Of a stretch of 64,000 nt of DNA, positions 1 to 8,425 are shown in pieces. Location: positions 1-64,000 of the forward strand of contig NZ_JAFCLG010000020.1 in NCBI RefSeq assembly GCF_018129685.1, written 5' to 3'. The notes beneath the pieces were generated by a model that was given only the letters and a program-made list of their open reading frames with translations, searched no databases and was not told where the DNA came from. The translations under genes were made by a program, and so were the position numbers. The number at the start of each line of letters is the position of its first letter. Positions within the stretch are counted from its first letter, which is position 1. This stretch comes from Bradyrhizobium manausense (GTDB lineage: Bacteria; Pseudomonadota; Alphaproteobacteria; Rhizobiales; Xanthobacteraceae).

Positions 1-66
1 CGGCGTCAAGCGCCAAGGACCCAACGGCTTCCCGCCCACTCTCATCATGACAGACTTTCCAGACAC

Positions 67-178
67 AGGGACCCATACGCCGCAGCGAGCGTTTGGCGAA
101 GACTCGGAGTTGCCAGCGAGCCTCAAACCACTCTCTGTGGTTATGGGTCCCGGCCTTCGCCGGGACGACACTGAGGGT
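67..178. repeat. Dispersed palindromic intergenic repeat, truncated copy
   Basis: The right end carries the arm GGGTCCCGGCCTTCGCCGGGACGAC. split as GGGTCCCGG-CCTTCG-CCGGGACGAC, and the left end starts abruptly with GGGACCCAT, so the outer left arm is missing compared with the copy after the peroxiredoxin gene. Both copies also share a central GACTCGGAGTTGCCAGC-like core. The rest of the first 278 bases holds no gene I can support. Such elements are common between genes in Bradyrhizobium (recalled, not searched). Confidence 0.7.
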
Positions 179-278
179 GCAGCCCTGCGAGTGCCCCATC
201 ACACCGCGGTGAACCCGTTTCCCTCCGGCGGTAAAATGCTCTAGAACGAGCCCGGCTCTTTTCCATGGAGAAACGACG

Positions 279-764
279 ATGGCTATCCAAGTTGGCGACA
301 AGCTGCCCGAGACGAAATTCCGCGTGATGACGGCGGAAGGCCCGCAGGTGAAGACCACCGACGATATCTTCAAGGGCAAGAAGGTGGCGCTGTTCGCGGT
401 GCCCGGCGCCTACACCGGCACCTGCCACAAGATGCATCTGCCGAGCATCTTCCTCAACGCCTACGCGATTAAGGACAAGGGCGTCGACACCATCGCGATC
501 GTCTCGGTCAACGACGCCTTCGTCATGAACGCCTGGAAGCGTGACACCGACCAGCGCGACGAGGCCGTGTTCCTCGCCGACGGCAATGCCGACTTCACCA
601 AGGCGATCGGCATGGAGCTCGATGCCTCCGGCAACGGCCTCGGCATCCGCTCCAAGCGCTATTCGATGCTGGTCGAGGACGGCGTGGTCAAGAAGCTGAA
701 CCTCGAGGCGATGCCGGGCAAGGTCGAAGTCTCCGGCGGCGATACGCTGCTGGGGCAGCTGTAA
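279..764 (+). CDS. Peroxiredoxin, Prx5/AhpE-like (atypical glutaredoxin- or thioredoxin-coupled)
   Basis: A 161-residue cytosolic thiol peroxidase that reduces hydrogen peroxide or alkyl hydroperoxides. The active-site segment PGAYTGTCHKMHLPS matches the Prx5 group pattern P-G-A-x-T-x-x-C, placing the peroxidatic cysteine at about residue 49. The segment following it, with SVNDAFVMNAW, is also typical of Prx5. No second cysteine is apparent further along, so an external thiol such as glutaredoxin or glutathione probably resolves the sulfenic acid. The start is supported by GGAG eight bases upstream of ATG. It stands alone, flanked on both sides by palindromic repeats and facing the convergent rnhA end, so it is probably monocistronic. 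Length and motif fit the family well. Confidence 0.93.
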   Translation: MAIQVGDKLPETKFRVMTAEGPQVKTTDDIFKGKKVALFAVPGAYTGTCHKMHLPSIFLNAYAIKDKGVDTIAIVSVNDAFVMNAWKRDTDQRDEAVFLADGNADFTKAIGMELDASGNGLGIRSKRYSMLVEDGVVKKLNLEAMPGKVEVSGGDTLLGQL

Positions 765-795
765 GGCGGCCAGCTCTTTCTACCGCGCTCTCGGT

Positions 796-920
796 GTCGT
801 CCCGGCGAAGGCCGGGACCCATCACCCCAGGGCGGAGTTGCTGCGCGAGCTGGCAACTCCGAGTCATCGCCAAACTTGACCCTGTGATTATGGATCCCGG
901 CCTTCGCCGGGATGACAGCG
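796..920. repeat. Dispersed palindromic intergenic repeat, full copy
   Basis: Outer inverted arms GTCGTCCCGGCGAAGGCC and GGCCTTCGCCGGGATGAC bracket a core with GGAGTTGC and GCAACTCCGAGTCAT-like half sites, a nested palindrome of about 125 bp. It sits between the convergent peroxiredoxin and rnhA genes and may help terminate both. It is the same family as the truncated copy near the window start. Confidence 0.8.
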
Positions 921-964
921 GAGCGTGCGGCGCGAAACGATCGCACAAGCGAAATGCTTCGCCC

Positions 965-1429
965 CTACTCCGCCACCCGCGTCTGCGTCCTCGCCTTCAC
1001 GATCCCGTCCCGCGCGAGTTGATCGGCACGCTCGTTCTCGGGATGGCCGGCGTGACCCTTGACCCAGTGCCAGCGAACCGCGTGCTGCTTCAGCGCCGCG
1101 TCGAGGCGCTGCCATAGCTCGACGTTCTTGACCGGCTTCTTGTCGGCGGTACGCCAGCCGTTGCGTTTCCAGCCGTGGATCCATCCGGTGATGCCTTGCC
1201 GGACATACTGGCTGTCGGTGTAGAGATCGACGGTGCAGGGCTTCTTCAGCGCTTCGAGCGCGGAGATCGCCGCCATCAATTCCATCTGGTTGTTGGTGGT
1301 GTGGCGCTCGCCGCCGTTCAGCTCTTTTTCCTTGTCGCCGAACTTCAGGATCGCGCCCCAGCCGCCGGGCCCGGGATTCCCCGAGCAGGCGCCGTCGGTA
1401 TAGATCGTGACATTGGGGAGCTCGCTCAC
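965..1429 (-). CDS. rnhA: Ribonuclease HI
   Basis: Degrades the RNA strand of RNA-DNA hybrids (R-loops, Okazaki primers) in the cytosol. The 154-residue product matches the usual RNase HI length (155 in E. coli). The four catalytic carboxylates are all recognisable: Asp in IYTDGACSGNPGPGG, Glu in NNQMELMA, Asp in LYTDSQYV and Asp in ENERADQLA, with the assisting His in VKGHAGHP. A much longer reading frame continues upstream but overlaps thrB antisense-free coding, so I chose the GTG that overlaps the thrB stop (GTGA). That overlap implies translational coupling, and rnhA is the last gene of an ispH-thrB-rnhA operon. Confidence 0.95.
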   Translation of the reverse strand: MSELPNVTIYTDGACSGNPGPGGWGAILKFGDKEKELNGGERHTTNNQMELMAAISALEALKKPCTVDLYTDSQYVRQGITGWIHGWKRNGWRTADKKPVKNVELWQRLDAALKQHAVRWHWVKGHAGHPENERADQLARDGIVKARTQTRVAE

Positions 1430-2421
1430 GCGACCAGTCCTGACGGCATCAGCCCGTAATCGCGCGCGCTGGATACGTTCTGGTGGAAGCGCAGCTTGCG
1501 GACATATTCCAGCGGATCCTTGGGCTTGACCAGCGCGCCCGCGGGCACGTTGAGCCAGTCGACCAGCCGCGTCAGCAGGAAGCGGATTGCAGCCCCGCGC
1601 GCGAGCAGCGGCAGCGCGGCCTCTTCGGCTTCCGAGAGCTTGCGCACCCGGCCGTAAGCGTTGAGGAAGGCGCGCGCCTTGGTGACGTTGAAGGCGTGAT
1701 CCGGCTCGAAGCACCACGCGTTCAGGCAGATCGCGACGTCGTAGGCCAGCATGTCGTTGCAGGCGAAGGTGAAGTCGATGATCCCCGACAGCTTGTCGCC
1801 GAGAAAGAAGACGTTGTCGTTGAAGAGATCGGCGTGGATCACGCCCTCGGGCAGATTGTTCGGCCAGACGCCACCGGAGAGATAGTCGAGCTCGGCCGAA
1901 AGAAAGGCGCGCAGGCCCGGCTGCACCTCGTCGGCGCGGTCCGCCGCCGCATCGAACAGCGGCCGCCAACCCGCGACAGACAACGCGTTGGCGCGCTTGA
2001 TCGTAAAATTCGCGCCGGCCAGATGCATCCGGGCCAGCCCCTCGCCGACACCGGCACAATGGGTCGCGTTCGGCTTGCGCGGCCAGATGCCTTCGAGAAA
2101 GGTGATGATCGCGGCGGGCCGTCCCTGCAGCTCGTGCAGCGCCTCGCCGTCCTTCGCCTTCACCGGCAGCGGGCAACTGACACCGTGCTCGGCCAGATGC
2201 GTCATCAATGCCAGGAAGAACGGCAGATCGTTCTTCGCCACGCGCTTCTCATACAGCGTGAGGATGAACGAGGCTTGCTCGTTTCCTTGGCTGGTGTGCA
2301 GCAGGAAGTTGGTGTTCTCGACGCCCTCGGCGATGCCCTTGTAGGAGAGCAGTTCGCCGATATCGTATTGCTTCAGGAAATCCGCAAGCTCGTCGGCGGC
2401 AACGTCGGTATAGACCGCCAT
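1426..2421 (-). CDS. thrB: Homoserine kinase (ThrB, aminoglycoside phosphotransferase-like type)
   Basis: Phosphorylates L-homoserine to O-phosphohomoserine, the penultimate step in threonine synthesis. The 331-residue protein belongs to the APH/choline-kinase fold rather than the GHMP fold of enteric ThrB; this type is normal in alphaproteobacteria. The catalytic loop HADLFNDNVFF and the metal-binding IIDFTFACND are clear, and the N-terminal start MAVYTDVAADELADFL is typical of the family. It begins six bases after the ispH stop and overlaps the rnhA start by four bases, so the three genes form a tight operon without obvious shared function. Confidence 0.94.
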   Translation of the reverse strand: MAVYTDVAADELADFLKQYDIGELLSYKGIAEGVENTNFLLHTSQGNEQASFILTLYEKRVAKNDLPFFLALMTHLAEHGVSCPLPVKAKDGEALHELQGRPAAIITFLEGIWPRKPNATHCAGVGEGLARMHLAGANFTIKRANALSVAGWRPLFDAAADRADEVQPGLRAFLSAELDYLSGGVWPNNLPEGVIHADLFNDNVFFLGDKLSGIIDFTFACNDMLAYDVAICLNAWCFEPDHAFNVTKARAFLNAYGRVRKLSEAEEAALPLLARGAAIRFLLTRLVDWLNVPAGALVKPKDPLEYVRKLRFHQNVSSARDYGLMPSGLVA

Positions 2422-2427
2422 GCAAGA

Positions 2428-3396
2428 CTACTCGGCGGCAGCTTCAGGGCGCACCTGGCGCGGCAGCGGGAAGAACTCGTTCTCTTCCGCGGCCGAGACC
2501 GTCTCCACATGCAGCGTGTAGCGCTCGGCGAAGGCGTCCATGATCTCCTCGACGATCACTTCCGGCGCGGAGGCACCCGCGGTGATGCCGAGGCTGGTGA
2601 TGTTGCCGAACCTGGTCCAGTCGATGTCGGCAGCGCGCTGTGCCAGCACGGCGATCTTGCAGCCCTCGCGTTCGGCGACCTCGCGCAGGCGCTGCGAGTT
2701 CGACGAATTGGGGGCGCCGACAACAATGAGCGCGTCGACCACCGGCGCCACCTTCTTCACCGCGAGCTGGCGGTTGGTGGTGGCGTAGCAGATGTCTTCC
2801 TTGTGCGGCCCGTTGATGTTCGGGAAGCGCTCCTTGAGCAGCGCCACGATCTCGGCGGTATCGTCGATCGACAGCGTGGTCTGGGTGACGAAGGCCAGAT
2901 TGTTCGGGTCCTTCGGGCTGATGGTCTTGGCGTCCTCGGCGGTCTCGATCAGGGTGACCGCGCCGACCGGCAGCTGGCCGAGCGTGCCGACCACCTCGGG
3001 ATGATGCGAGTGGCCGATCAGGAAGATCTCGCGGCCGCGCTTGAAGTGGATCGCCGCCTCGCGGTGGACCTTGGTCACCAGCGGGCAGGTCGCATCGAGC
3101 GAGAACAGATTGCGGGACTGGGCATCGGCGGGAACCGACTTCGGCACGCCATGGGCCGAGAACACGACGGGAGCGGTGGCGTTTTCCGGGATCTCGGCGA
3201 GCTCCTCGACGAAGATCGCGCCCTTTTTCTTCAACCCGTCCACGACGTATTTGTTGTGCACAATCTCATGGCGAACATAGACGGGGGCGCCATACTTATC
3301 GAGCGCCCGTTCCACGGTGTCGATCGCCCGGACCACCCCGGCACAGAAGCCGCGGGGAGAACAAAGCACGATCTTGAGGTCTGGTTTGGCTGACAT
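2428..3396 (-). CDS. ispH: 4-hydroxy-3-methylbut-2-enyl diphosphate reductase
   Basis: Last step of the MEP isoprenoid pathway: reduces HMBPP to IPP and DMAPP using a [4Fe-4S] cluster. The three cluster cysteines are visible in PRGFCAGVVRAID, DATCPLVTKVH and EDICYATTNRQ, and the substrate-binding motifs SAHGV and APNSSNSQRL are present. The reading frame is open for 45 codons further upstream, but that part is low-complexity and basic; the ATG giving MSAKPDLKIVL yields 322 residues, the normal size. First gene of the operon with thrB and rnhA. Upstream, 260 bases separate it from the divergent trcR. Confidence 0.95.
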   Translation of the reverse strand: MSAKPDLKIVLCSPRGFCAGVVRAIDTVERALDKYGAPVYVRHEIVHNKYVVDGLKKKGAIFVEELAEIPENATAPVVFSAHGVPKSVPADAQSRNLFSLDATCPLVTKVHREAAIHFKRGREIFLIGHSHHPEVVGTLGQLPVGAVTLIETAEDAKTISPKDPNNLAFVTQTTLSIDDTAEIVALLKERFPNINGPHKEDICYATTNRQLAVKKVAPVVDALIVVGAPNSSNSQRLREVAEREGCKIAVLAQRAADIDWTRFGNITSLGITAGASAPEVIVEEIMDAFAERYTLHVETVSAAEENEFFPLPRQVRPEAAAE

Positions 3397-3660
3397 TGAG
3401 CGATCTCGGGACCGAATCACCGTTCGCCTTCTGGCGGGGGACGGTCGATGGATGGAAAAGGGCCTAAAACGGTCTGCTTGGGCGTTATAGCGACTTGAGA
3501 GGGAATTGGGCCCCCTTTCCGGCGCTGTCAAGGCACTATCTATAGCAGAACCATTGCGTGGCTACCCCCTCCCGGCTTATATAACGCGAATTCCCTGTCA
3601 TCGCTGATGACCACCGGTTTCGCCTCCAAAGGGGTGGGCGAAGCACAAAGGAGATTTGCC

Positions 3661-4356
3661 ATGAGCAACGCACCTCTGATGCCCAAGGCGACCGCCGTCT
3701 GGCTGCTCGACAACACCGCGCTGACCTTTGACCAGGTCGCCGATTTCACCAAGATGCACCCGCTCGAGGTGCGCGCGATCGCCGATGGCGACGCCGCGCA
3801 GGGCATCAAGGGCATGGACCCGATTTCCAACGGCCAGCTGACCCGCGAGGAGATCGAGAAGGGCGAGAAGAACCAGGACTACCGGCTCCGTCTTCAGGAG
3901 AGCAAGGTCGTGCTGCCGCCCCAGCCGAAGCGCAAGGGCCCGCGCTACACCCCGGTGTCGCGCCGCCACGAGCGCCCCAGCGCCATCCTCTGGCTGCTGC
4001 GCAGCCATCCCGAGCTCAAGGACGCCCAGATCATGCGCCTGGTCGGCACCACCAAGAGCACCATCGCCAGCGTCCGCGACCGCACCCACTGGAACACCTC
4101 CCAGCTGACCCCGATCGATCCGGTGACCCTCGGCCTCTGCTCGCAGATCGAACTCGATTTCGAAGTGGCGCGCGCGGCCAAGGAAAAGCCGGTCGACACA
4201 GCCTATGGCGGCGCCACCCTGCTGCCGGCCTCCGAGACCACCAAGAAGGACGAATTCGAGCCGGCCGAACGCTCGAGCGACGACCTCAACGTCGATGCCG
4301 TGTTCGCCAAGCTCAAGACCCTCGGCGGCAAGAAGCAGGAGCAAGAGGAGGAGTAG
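3661..4356 (+). CDS. trcR: Cell-cycle transcriptional regulator TrcR (DUF1013)
   Basis: A 231-residue member of the alphaproteobacterial DUF1013 family, named TrcR for its link to CtrA-type cell-cycle control. The N-terminal half (LDNTALTFDQVADFTKMHPLEVRAIADG) looks like a helix-turn-helix, and a second one is plausible around HPELKDAQIMRLVGTTKSTI. The C-terminus is charged and disordered (KKQEQEEE). The frame is open 18 codons upstream, but AAGGAG eight bases before the ATG of MSNAPLMPK fixes the start. It is a single gene followed by a strong intrinsic terminator. Family assignment is from memory of characteristic sequence; DNA-binding role is established for the family but not shown here. 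Confidence 0.88.
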   Translation: MSNAPLMPKATAVWLLDNTALTFDQVADFTKMHPLEVRAIADGDAAQGIKGMDPISNGQLTREEIEKGEKNQDYRLRLQESKVVLPPQPKRKGPRYTPVSRRHERPSAILWLLRSHPELKDAQIMRLVGTTKSTIASVRDRTHWNTSQLTPIDPVTLGLCSQIELDFEVARAAKEKPVDTAYGGATLLPASETTKKDEFEPAERSSDDLNVDAVFAKLKTLGGKKQEQEEE

Positions 4357-4389
4357 GACTCCGCTCTTTCATTCGTCATCGAAACGCAG

Positions 4390-4418
4390 AACGCGGCGGG
4401 ATAACCCGCCGCGTTTTT
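4390..4418 (+). terminator. Rho-independent terminator of trcR
   Basis: A perfect 11-bp stem AACGCGGCGGG / CCCGCCGCGTT with an ATAA loop followed by TTT, 33 bases after the trcR stop. Confidence 0.9.
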
Positions 4419-4434
4419 GTTTGCGCATGACCTC

Positions 4435-4695
4435 TTATGGATGGTTCAGCATGTATTCGCCGAGATCGCGCTGGCGGCGATCGGCGCGGGCGGTCGCAGA
4501 GCTGCGCTGGACGTCGCGGTCCTTGCGGCAGGCCACATATTCCGGCGAGCCGACCGCGAGGCCGCGGCTCTGGCACACCGAATCGTCATCGTCGCCCCCC
4601 ATCGCAACCGGCGTCTGGTAGCGTGCCGAGCAGGCGGAGAGAGCGATGGCGAGCAGGACGGCTGCAAGCAGGCGCGGCGCGGTGGCGAGTGGCAT
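4435..4695 (-). CDS. Small lipoprotein, unknown function
   Basis: An 86-residue protein with an N-terminal hydrophobic segment ending in a lipobox (LSAC), so the mature protein of about 64 residues should be lipid-anchored in the cell envelope. The mature part has an acidic run (GGDDDDS), two further cysteines in SVCQSRG and YVACRKDR that could form a disulfide, and an Arg-rich helix near the end. I do not recognise a characterised family; similar small lipoproteins are common in Bradyrhizobium. It converges with trcR and lies 70 bases downstream of prpE on the same strand. Confidence 0.75.
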   Translation of the reverse strand: MPLATAPRLLAAVLLAIALSACSARYQTPVAMGGDDDDSVCQSRGLAVGSPEYVACRKDRDVQRSSATARADRRQRDLGEYMLNHP

Positions 4696-4765
4696 ACGAG
4701 GTCCCTTATTGGCCGGCCCTGTTTAGCGCGGAATGCGGAGAATGTAAGTCCGCAGGGACCTTGCG

Positions 4766-6676
4766 TCACACCTTCCCCTTCAGCGCCTCGCCGATCTCGT
4801 CCAGCACCTTGGGATCCTCGATCGTGGCCGGCATGGTCCAGGCCTCGCCGTCGGCGATCTTCTTGATGGTGCCGCGCAGGATCTTGCCCGAACGCGTCTT
4901 CGGCAGCCGGCCGACAGTGATGGCAAGCTTGAACGCGGCGACGGGGCCGAGCCGGTCGCGCACCAGCGCGATGATCTCCTTCTCGATTTCGGCGGGCGGG
5001 CGCTTCACACCGGCTTTCAGCACCAGGAACCCGCAGGGCACCTCGCCCTTGATCGCATCCTTGACGCCGAGCACGGCGCATTCGGCGACATCGGGATGCG
5101 AGGCCAGGATCTCTTCCATGCCGCCGGTGGAGAGCCTGTGGCCGGCGACATTGATGATGTCGTCGGTGCGCCCCATCACGAAGACATAGCCGTCCTCGTC
5201 CTTGTAGCCAGCATCCGAGGTTTTGTAGTAGCCGGGGAATTCGCTCAAATACGCTTCCTTGAAGCGCGCATCCTGATTCCACAGCGTCGGCAGGCAGCCC
5301 GGCGGCATCGGCAACTTGATGACGATCGAGCCCATGGTGTTGGGACCCACCGGCTTGGCTGCCTCATCCACCACGTCGACCTGATAGCCCGGCATCGGCA
5401 CGGTCGGCGAGCCGTGCTTCACCGGCAGCAGCCCGAGCCCGACCGGATTGCCGGCGATGCACCAGCCGGTCTCCGTCTGCCACCAATGATCGATCACAGG
5501 CACCTTGAGCTGCTGCTCTGCCCATTCCACCGTCGGCGGATCGGCGCGCTCGCCGGCGAGAAACAACGTGCGGAATTTCGACAGGTCGTATTGCCGGATG
5601 AACTTGCCTTCCGGATCTTCTTTGCGGATGGCGCGGAACGCGGTCGGCGCGGTGAAGAGGGCAACCGCCTTGTGCTCGGAGATGACGCGCCAGAACGCGC
5701 CGGCGTCGGGCGTGCCGACCGGCTTGCCCTCATACATGATCGAGGTCGCGCCATGCAGCAGCGGGCCGTAAATGATGTAGCTGTGGCCGACCACCCAGCC
5801 GATGTCCGAGCCGCACCACCAGACCTCGCCCGGCTTGACGCCATAGAGGTTGAACATCGACCACTTCACCGCGACGAGATGCCCGCCATTGTCGCGCACC
5901 ACGCCCTTGGGAATGCCTGTCGTGCCCGACGTGTAGAGGATGTAGAGCGGATCGGTGGCAGCGACGGGCACGCAAGGCGCCTTCTTGCCCTCGTTCATTG
6001 CCTTGCGACGCAGGCTCGCCCAATCATAGTCGCGCTTTGGCGCGAGGTCGCAAGTCAACTGCGGACGCTGCAGCACGATGCAGGCCTTCGGTTTTGCGGC
6101 CGCCAGCCTGATCGCTTCATCGAGCAGCGGTTTGTACTGCACGATGCGGCCGGGCTCGATGCCGCAGCTCGCCGAGAGAATGAGCTTTGGCTGCGCATCG
6201 TCGATGCGGGTTGCGAGCTCCTTTGCGGCGAAGCCGCCGAACACCACGGAGTGCACCGCGCCGATGCGCGCACAGGCGAGCATCGCAACCACGGCCTCCG
6301 GCACCATCGGCATATAGAGAATGACGCGGTCGCCCTTGGCGACGCCAACCTCCTGCATGATGGCGGCGAGCGCCTGCACTTCGGCCAGCAGTTCGGCATA
6401 GGTGAATTTGGTGACGGAATTCGTCAGCGGCGAATCATGGATCAGCGCGACCTGGTCGGCGCGGCCGCGCTCGACATGACGGTCGAGCGCGTTATAGCAG
6501 GTGTTGACGACCCCGCCTGTGAACCAGCGGCCGTAGACGCCCTGCGTTGCATCGAAGATCTTTTTCGGCGGCTCGATCCAGTCGATTTCCCTTGCCGCCT
6601 CGGCCCAAAAGCCTTGGGGATCGGCCAGCGAACGCGCGTGGACCTCGTGATAAAGGCTCTTACCCTGGACGTTCAT
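4766..6676 (-). CDS. prpE: Propionate--CoA ligase (acyl-CoA synthetase, PrpE)
   Basis: Activates propionate (or acetate) to the CoA thioester via an acyl-adenylate. At 636 residues it has the PrpE/Acs length. The adenylate-forming motif YTSGTTGIPKG lies near residue 245, the substrate-pocket region WWCGSDIGWVVGHSYI follows, and the C-terminal lysine acting in adenylation is in KTRSGKILRGTIKK. The PrpE-type N-terminus (YHEVHARSLADPQGFW) supports propionyl- over acetyl-CoA synthetase. The frame is open upstream, but the ATG of MNVQGKSL has GGGAGC before it and matches family starts. Separately transcribed; no methylcitrate genes are adjacent, so propionate would feed another route such as methylmalonyl-CoA (inference). 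Confidence 0.9.
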   Translation of the reverse strand: MNVQGKSLYHEVHARSLADPQGFWAEAAREIDWIEPPKKIFDATQGVYGRWFTGGVVNTCYNALDRHVERGRADQVALIHDSPLTNSVTKFTYAELLAEVQALAAIMQEVGVAKGDRVILYMPMVPEAVVAMLACARIGAVHSVVFGGFAAKELATRIDDAQPKLILSASCGIEPGRIVQYKPLLDEAIRLAAAKPKACIVLQRPQLTCDLAPKRDYDWASLRRKAMNEGKKAPCVPVAATDPLYILYTSGTTGIPKGVVRDNGGHLVAVKWSMFNLYGVKPGEVWWCGSDIGWVVGHSYIIYGPLLHGATSIMYEGKPVGTPDAGAFWRVISEHKAVALFTAPTAFRAIRKEDPEGKFIRQYDLSKFRTLFLAGERADPPTVEWAEQQLKVPVIDHWWQTETGWCIAGNPVGLGLLPVKHGSPTVPMPGYQVDVVDEAAKPVGPNTMGSIVIKLPMPPGCLPTLWNQDARFKEAYLSEFPGYYKTSDAGYKDEDGYVFVMGRTDDIINVAGHRLSTGGMEEILASHPDVAECAVLGVKDAIKGEVPCGFLVLKAGVKRPPAEIEKEIIALVRDRLGPVAAFKLAITVGRLPKTRSGKILRGTIKKIADGEAWTMPATIEDPKVLDEIGEALKGKV

Positions 6677-6859
6677 TCCCGGCGCTCCCGTTTCCTCTTT
6701 TTTGGCCTCGCCTTGACCTGACGGCTGGACGTCAGTCCCGCCATGACAGGGATCAAGTGCCGGCCTTGTTTGAGGGATATTTTCCGGGAACGGGCCGCGG
6801 TTCAAGCTGAAAAGGGTGGTTGGCCTCCCTCTCCTCGTTCTTACGGCGGAGACGCGAAC

Positions 6860-8236
6860 TCACCCCTCCATCGCATTCAGCCGCTGCAACCGGTCCTGCA
6901 TGACCTTCTTCAGGTCATAGCCGGGGCGGCGGAAGCTGGCGTCGCGGGTGGCGAGGAAATCCTGTTGGGATTTACGGAAATCAGCCGCCGAGCGCCGGCT
7001 CATCGATTTCAGCACGCGCTGATAGGCCTCGGCGAGCTGGCGATCGAGCACGCTCAATTGCGGATCGGCGCAGATCACCTTCTCGACCTCGCGCTTGGCA
7101 GAGGCGCAATCGAATGACGGGCCGCTGCCGGAATTCGCGGTCAGCGGACCTGGAGCCTCGGCGCCGAACCTTGCGATCTCCGCCATCATGGTGCGGCGGC
7201 CATCGGCGGCGTTGGTGTCGCCCGGGTCGAGCCGCAACGCGGTCTCGTAATCGGCCAGCGCCTTCTTGCGCTCGCCCATCTTGGCGTAGAGCACTGCGCG
7301 GTTGTTGTAGGCCTTCGCGAAATCAGGATCGAGCTTCAGCGCGTCATTGTAGTCGCTCAGCGCTGCGCCGAACTCGCCCTTGAACTGGTAGGAATCACCG
7401 CGGTTGGTGAAGAAGTTCGGCCGCGGTGCCAGCCGCAGCGCCCGATCGTAATCGGCGATCGCCTTGTCATAGTCCTTCATCGCGGCATAAGTGAGCCCGC
7501 GATTGTCGTAATATTCCGGTACGTTCGGATCGATCCTGATCGCCTCGCTGTCGTCGGCGACGGATTTGTCGAGCTGGCCGAGCTTCTTGTAGGCCGCGCC
7601 GCGATTGGTGTAGCTGCGCGCCCGGCTGGGATCGAGCCGCAGGGCCTCGCTGAGATCGGCGACCGCCTTGTCGTTGTCGCCGCTGAGATAATAGGTCGCG
7701 CCGCGGTCGGACCAGGCCTGCGCGTAATCCGGTTTCAGCTTGATCGCCTGGTTGTAATCGGCGATCGCTCGGTCGAAACGGTGCTGATTGGTGTAGGCGA
7801 CGCCGCGCAGCTCATAGGCCTCGGCATCCCCCGGGTCGAGCTCGATTGCCTTGCTGAGATTGGACGTGGCGCGGTTGAGATCGCCGCCCGCCTCGCGCAA
7901 CAGATCGCCGCGCAGGCGCCAGGCGCGCGCATTCTTGCCATCGAGCGCGATGGCGCGGTCAATATCCCGCAGCGCCTGCGTGAGCCCGCCGGACGTGTGC
8001 GCATTGACGTCGGCACGAACCAGCAGCGCCGCGACGCGGTCGGAGTTCGGATTCGATGTCTGGTCGATGATGGCGCTGCACGCCGACACGATTTCGGCCG
8101 GCGCAGCCTTGCTGCCCATTACGCAATCGCCGGTGGCCGACGCCGGAGTCGCGAGGACAAGGCTCATCGCGGCGCCCAGCAGGAAGCTGCGTAGCGGGAC
8201 TTTGGATATTTGCGCGGTAGGACGCGTGCCGCACAT
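6860..8236 (-). CDS. Exported TPR protein with C-terminal LprI-like (DUF1311) domain
   Basis: About 458 residues. A signal peptide (SFLLGAAMSLVLATPASA) is followed by roughly nine TPR units of the form A-x-x-x-x-G-x-x-x-x-x-x-x-A-x-x-D-x-x-x-A-I-x-L-x-P, then a Cys-containing domain DCASAKREVEKVICADPQLSVLDRQLAEAY typical of the lysozyme-inhibitor LprI N-like family. It ends in RPGYDLKKVMQDRLQRLN, also shared with the next gene. I chose the ATG with GGAG nine bases upstream; an earlier ATG eleven codons before is possible. Likely periplasmic; the TPR part suggests a scaffold, the DUF1311 part an envelope role. Function unproven. Confidence 0.82.
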   Translation of the reverse strand: MCGTRPTAQISKVPLRSFLLGAAMSLVLATPASATGDCVMGSKAAPAEIVSACSAIIDQTSNPNSDRVAALLVRADVNAHTSGGLTQALRDIDRAIALDGKNARAWRLRGDLLREAGGDLNRATSNLSKAIELDPGDAEAYELRGVAYTNQHRFDRAIADYNQAIKLKPDYAQAWSDRGATYYLSGDNDKAVADLSEALRLDPSRARSYTNRGAAYKKLGQLDKSVADDSEAIRIDPNVPEYYDNRGLTYAAMKDYDKAIADYDRALRLAPRPNFFTNRGDSYQFKGEFGAALSDYNDALKLDPDFAKAYNNRAVLYAKMGERKKALADYETALRLDPGDTNAADGRRTMMAEIARFGAEAPGPLTANSGSGPSFDCASAKREVEKVICADPQLSVLDRQLAEAYQRVLKSMSRRSAADFRKSQQDFLATRDASFRRPGYDLKKVMQDRLQRLNAMEG

Positions 8237-8316
8237 GGCGGAAAGCTCCGTGACATCAGGTTTCACCATTGTCTCGGTGGGCGCGTCATGGGTTCAAATC
8301 GGGGCCTGTTCCTGCC

Positions 8317-8400
8317 GTCATGGCCGGGCTTGTCCCGGCCATCCACGCCTGACCCACAGCACAAAGAACGTGGATGCCCGGCACCAGGCCGGGCATGACG
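8317..8400. repeat. Dispersed palindromic intergenic repeat, second family
   Basis: Nested palindrome with outer arms GTCATGGCCGGG / GGCCGGGCATGAC and inner arms ATCCACG / CGTGGAT, unrelated in core sequence to the copies near the window start. It separates the two paralogous TPR genes. Confidence 0.78.
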
Positions 8401-8425
8401 ACCTCTCAAGCGGCGAAGAGCGCGG

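Noticed and set aside
965..2176. 403-codon minus-strand frame ending in RNase HI
   Set aside because: The upstream 249 codons overlap thrB in another frame and have no RNase H homology; the GTG overlapping the thrB stop is the true start.
1483..3393. Plus-strand open frame of 636 codons
   Set aside because: It lies antisense to thrB and ispH, which have full family motifs; the frame is open because of GC-rich codon usage and has His/Arg-rich low-quality sequence.
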